Positions 61,551 through 64,000 of a stretch of DNA of 64,000 bases are shown one piece after another; the first letter of the stretch is position 1; the number at the start of each line of letters is the position of its first letter. The notes beneath the pieces are model-generated. The model saw only the letters and a list, made by a program, of their open reading frames with translations, ran no database searches and was not told the origin of the DNA. This DNA is from Empedobacter falsenii. GTDB taxonomy: Bacteria > Bacteroidota > Bacteroidia > Flavobacteriales > Weeksellaceae. Location: the NCBI RefSeq assembly GCF_013488205.1, contig NZ_CP040908.1, positions 1,651,876 to 1,715,875 on the forward strand, in the 5' to 3' direction. A program made the position numbers and the translations under genes.

Positions 61551-61607
61551 CATTTGTTTTTATTACTTTAGTGTGACTAAATTAATAAAAATCAACACTC
61601 TAAACCT

Positions 61608-63536
61608 ATGAAAAGACCATTTAAACCCTACAATGGTGCTAAGGCTATTGACGATAGCCAAGTCGCTGGAATTAATCGTTTAGCCAAATTATTAATCGTA
61701 ATTGATGGTAAAATTGTTCCGCATTACAAGCATTTTTCTTTAAAACAACATAGCCAAACCCATCATCAATTTGAGTTGATTTTGGATCATGATACCTTTG
61801 GTAATTATGAAAATCATAAACTCGAAACTTCAAATAAATTTTTAGGAAACCGCCTGACAGTCGTTATTCGTTACAAAGATATTGAGGATAGTCCTGAAAG
61901 AACTTTTGTCGGAGTCATTACAAAAGTAGGGTATTTACAAGAACATTCTAGCCTTGGAAATATCGTATTATCAGGGTTTAGTCCAACTATTTTGTTGGAT
62001 GGCGCACCGCATACACAGAGTTTTGGAGGTGATAGATCGGTTAACATGAGTATTATTGCCAATAAACTAATTAAAGAAGGACTTGGAGATTCTAAATTTG
62101 ATATTCGGGTTGACGCAAAAGATGCTTCCGATATAGTTTACAGCACGCAATACAATGAAACGCATTACAATTATTTGGCTCGAATGGCTTCTGCTTATGG
62201 AGAACAATTTTTTTATGATGGTGAAGTCTTGCATTTTGGACAATTGCCGCCACAAAATAAACCGCTCAATTTGGTTTATGGTCGAAATGTAAATGATATT
62301 AGTATTGAGCTGAATGCGGTTCATACTAAACCTCAATTTTATGGCTATAATAGCAGTGATAACGCAAAATTAACTTCTGGTCAAACACCGCTTAAACACA
62401 GAAGCGATTTGGCTCAAACAGCTTATAAAAATAACGATACTATTTTTAAAACAAAAGCTTTACAAGTTGCTCCTATCAAAGCAAATACGGACAAAGATGT
62501 GGTAAATGCGCAAGAAAGTGAGGCTGGACAAAAAGGTGTTGAAGTCTTTACGGTAAGCGGTTCTACAACGATTCCATTTTTATATCCAGGTTGTGTGGCT
62601 GATTTAGAAATGCGCAAACAAGACAGCAATAAAACATCTTATTTCACTCGAATTATGATTACGGATGTGGAACATGATATTGATACTTTAGGACATTATA
62701 CAGGACGTTTTAAAGCAATAGCTTCGGATACAGGATACTTACCAAAACCTGATTTTACAACCCCAATTGCTCAACCACAAATTGCAACTGTAGTTTCAAA
62801 TGCTGATCCAAAAGGACAAGGTCGTGTGACCGTAAAATTTGATTGGCAATTGCATGATACAACCAACTTTATTCGAATGATGTCGCCTGATGCTGGAGGT
62901 ACAGATCAAGTGACGCAAAACCGTGGGTATGTTGCGGTTCCTGAAGTTGGTGACCAAGTAATGGTTGGTTTTGTACACAATCATCCCGATAGACCTTTTT
63001 TAATGGGTGGTATGTTCCACGGAAAAGTTGGATTGGGTGGTGGTTCAAACAATAGTGTGAAATCCATTCAGACAAGAAGTGGACACCGCATCGTTTTCAC
63101 TGAAGATGAAAGTATTATCATTACAGATAAATCAGGTAACGAAATTCATTTAGACACAACTGGAAGTAATATCAATATTACCGCTCCTGAAACAATGACA
63201 TTTACTGCAAAAAACATGAATTTCAATGTTACAGAAAATATGAATACTTCGGTTGGACAAGATCAAAGTAATACTATTGGTAATAATCAAACTAATTCGG
63301 TTGGAAAGAATATTGTGACAACTGCTGGTGTAGATTATAGTTTGAATGCTACTGGAAATATACAAGAATTTTCTAATAATAAAACCGAAATGATTGATGA
63401 GAATTATACAACTCGTTCTTCTGTATCTGATGTCATAGCAAAGAAAATAACAGCATCTAGTTCAGAAGAAGATATATTAATTCAAAGTGCAAAAACTGTT
63501 TTTATGAATAGTGGAGAAAAAAGTAATAATCATTAA
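61608..63536 (+). CDS. vgrG: VgrG spike protein of a type VI secretion system
   Basis: The 642-residue protein has the VgrG layout. A gp27-like part (about 1-390) contains KHFSLKQHSQTHHQFELILDH and YSTQYNETHYNYLARMASAYGEQFFYDG. A gp5-like OB domain (about 390-470) has TVVSNADPKGQGRVTVKFDW, RGYVAVPEVGDQVMVGFVHNHPDRPFLMGGMFHGKVG. A C-terminal needle (about 490-620) shows repetitive strands (NMNTSVGQDQSNTIGNNQTN). It would form the trimeric tip that carries effectors through the sheath. No hcp, sheath or baseplate gene is in the window, so this is a satellite vgrG module. The next gene, 10 bases on, is probably its cargo. Confidence 0.9.
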   Translation: MKRPFKPYNGAKAIDDSQVAGINRLAKLLIVIDGKIVPHYKHFSLKQHSQTHHQFELILDHDTFGNYENHKLETSNKFLGNRLTVVIRYKDIEDSPERTFVGVITKVGYLQEHSSLGNIVLSGFSPTILLDGAPHTQSFGGDRSVNMSIIANKLIKEGLGDSKFDIRVDAKDASDIVYSTQYNETHYNYLARMASAYGEQFFYDGEVLHFGQLPPQNKPLNLVYGRNVNDISIELNAVHTKPQFYGYNSSDNAKLTSGQTPLKHRSDLAQTAYKNNDTIFKTKALQVAPIKANTDKDVVNAQESEAGQKGVEVFTVSGSTTIPFLYPGCVADLEMRKQDSNKTSYFTRIMITDVEHDIDTLGHYTGRFKAIASDTGYLPKPDFTTPIAQPQIATVVSNADPKGQGRVTVKFDWQLHDTTNFIRMMSPDAGGTDQVTQNRGYVAVPEVGDQVMVGFVHNHPDRPFLMGGMFHGKVGLGGGSNNSVKSIQTRSGHRIVFTEDESIIITDKSGNEIHLDTTGSNINITAPETMTFTAKNMNFNVTENMNTSVGQDQSNTIGNNQTNSVGKNIVTTAGVDYSLNATGNIQEFSNNKTEMIDENYTTRSSVSDVIAKKITASSSEEDILIQSAKTVFMNSGEKSNNH

Positions 63537-63546
63537 TTTTCTAGGA

Positions 63547-64000
63547 ATGGCAATCATAAAAATAGCAAAAAATATTACGATCAAAATAAAGAATAGACAT
63601 TTTATTTATGCAGGAGAAATAAATAATATTGCTGATAAAATTTCTATTGTTTCGACTAAAGAAAATTTGTCTTTCAATTCAAATAAAAAAATTGTTTCGA
63701 ATGGAATTGAAAAAGGTATAGTACATGGAAATTATGAAGCTCCAGAAGAGAAAACAATTACCAATGTTGTTTGGTTAGATAGCGAAAACAAGCAAATAGA
63801 TACTGCAAAAAGAGGTGATTTGTTAACGTTAAAAGTTTCAACTAAAAACTATGATGTAGGTGAAGTTGTTTATTTAACTGTAGCTGAAGATGGAGAAAAT
63901 AATATCCAATTAATGGGTTTTGTTGATGCAAACAATGAAGCTATACTACAAGAAATAACGTATTACGATAAATTAACTCATCTTAATTCTCAATTGGCTT
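63547..64000 (+). CDS. Probable type VI cargo protein, N-terminal part
   Basis: The frame runs from ATG 63547 to the window edge (151 codons, no stop). It begins MAIIKIAKNITIKIKNRHFIY, then has a beta-rich stretch (IADKISIVSTKENLSF...NGIEKGIVHGNYEAPEE) and the segment VVWLDSENKQIDTAKRGDLL followed by TLKVSTKNYDVGEVVYLTVAED. This N-terminal plan (short basic strand, GDxxxL beta-sandwich) resembles proteins that follow vgrG in Flavobacteriia and carry toxins or peptidoglycan-acting domains at their far ends. The toxic part lies outside the window, so its activity cannot be stated. Confidence 0.6.
   Translation, partial: MAIIKIAKNITIKIKNRHFIYAGEINNIADKISIVSTKENLSFNSNKKIVSNGIEKGIVHGNYEAPEEKTITNVVWLDSENKQIDTAKRGDLLTLKVSTKNYDVGEVVYLTVAEDGENNIQLMGFVDANNEAILQEITYYDKLTHLNSQLA

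Larger units (their letters stand above)
61205..61607. other. Structured noncoding stretch before vgrG
   Basis: This 403-bp gap has no credible gene. It holds two plus-strand terminator-type hairpins (61358 and 61509), a compact hairpin between them (61483-61500) and a repeated 13-mer TTTTTATTACTTT (61461-61473 and 61557-61569). The upstream half is AT-rich, with a TTGACT (61258-61263) and TATAAT (61291-61296) pair spaced too widely for a standard promoter. Two terminators without genes suggest one or two small transcripts. Confidence 0.55.

Noticed and set aside
57197-64000. Complete prophage.
   Set aside because: Apart from recombinase, HTH and holin-like genes there are no capsid, terminase, portal or tail assembly genes; the VgrG is of the secretion type.

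Overview
The window is AT-rich DNA from a member of the Bacteroidota, most likely Flavobacteriia (Weeksellaceae- or Flavobacteriaceae-like). The reasons are SusC/SusD pairs, TAnnTTTG-type promoters, the absence of Shine-Dalgarno sequences, an S46 dipeptidyl-peptidase, secreted proteins ending their signal peptides in A-Q, and a VgrG of the Bacteroidota type. The assignment to family is inference.

Layout. (1) 1-1861: the 5' part of an S46 peptidase gene (minus strand) and lipB. (2) 1869-16089: a beta-glucan polysaccharide utilisation locus. It holds a membrane-bound propeller/Y_Y_Y/HTH regulator, SusC, SusD, a GH144-like glucoamylase-family protein, GH3, an endonuclease/exonuclease/phosphatase-fold protein, GH30 and an alpha/beta esterase. 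(3) 16173-39032 (minus): a pectin locus. One tight run of 12 genes (susC, susD, a DUF4957/DUF5123-like surface protein, a PL1-CE8 fusion, DUF4861, GH105, GH43, CE12, GH28, an alpha/beta esterase, CE8, CE12) is preceded by a second susC-susD pair with its own terminator. (4) 39518-49938: a LacI-family regulator and an eight-gene cytoplasmic operon (kduI, kduD, uxaC, kdgK, eda, an ExuT-like transporter, uxaB, uxaA). The operon takes both saturated and unsaturated galacturonate to pyruvate and glyceraldehyde 3-phosphate. A FucP-like MFS transporter follows on the plus strand.

The pectin region looks like one regulon. The palindrome GTAATCGATTAC, or a one-base variant, stands upstream of both pectin susC genes, lacI and kduI. 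A second, 20-bp element (consensus near TTTAGTGTnntCTATACACT) lies beside the operators of the two susC genes, with a weaker copy upstream of kduI. Extracellular enzymes de-esterify, cut and trim pectin, the SusCD pairs import oligomers, and GH105 plus the kdu/uxa operon finish the job. No rhamnogalacturonan lyase or rhamnose gene is in the window.

(5) 51937-55880: two paralogous secreted VGVGTN proteins with near-identical terminators. Between them lie a gene interrupted by two in-frame stop codons and a GC-rich block of nested inverted repeats rich in ACGT. (6) 55922-57196: a CNNM/CorC-like membrane protein. (7) 57300-64000: an apparent integrated island. It has a tyrosine recombinase preceded by GGACA repeats spaced exactly 10 bp, a small HTH (excisionase-like) gene, a KAP-family P-loop NTPase, a holin-like membrane protein whose ATG directly follows a terminator, a convergent coiled-coil lipoprotein, a 0.4-kb structured noncoding stretch, a VgrG spike gene and the start of a probable type VI cargo gene. 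No tRNA, rRNA or CRISPR array was recognised.
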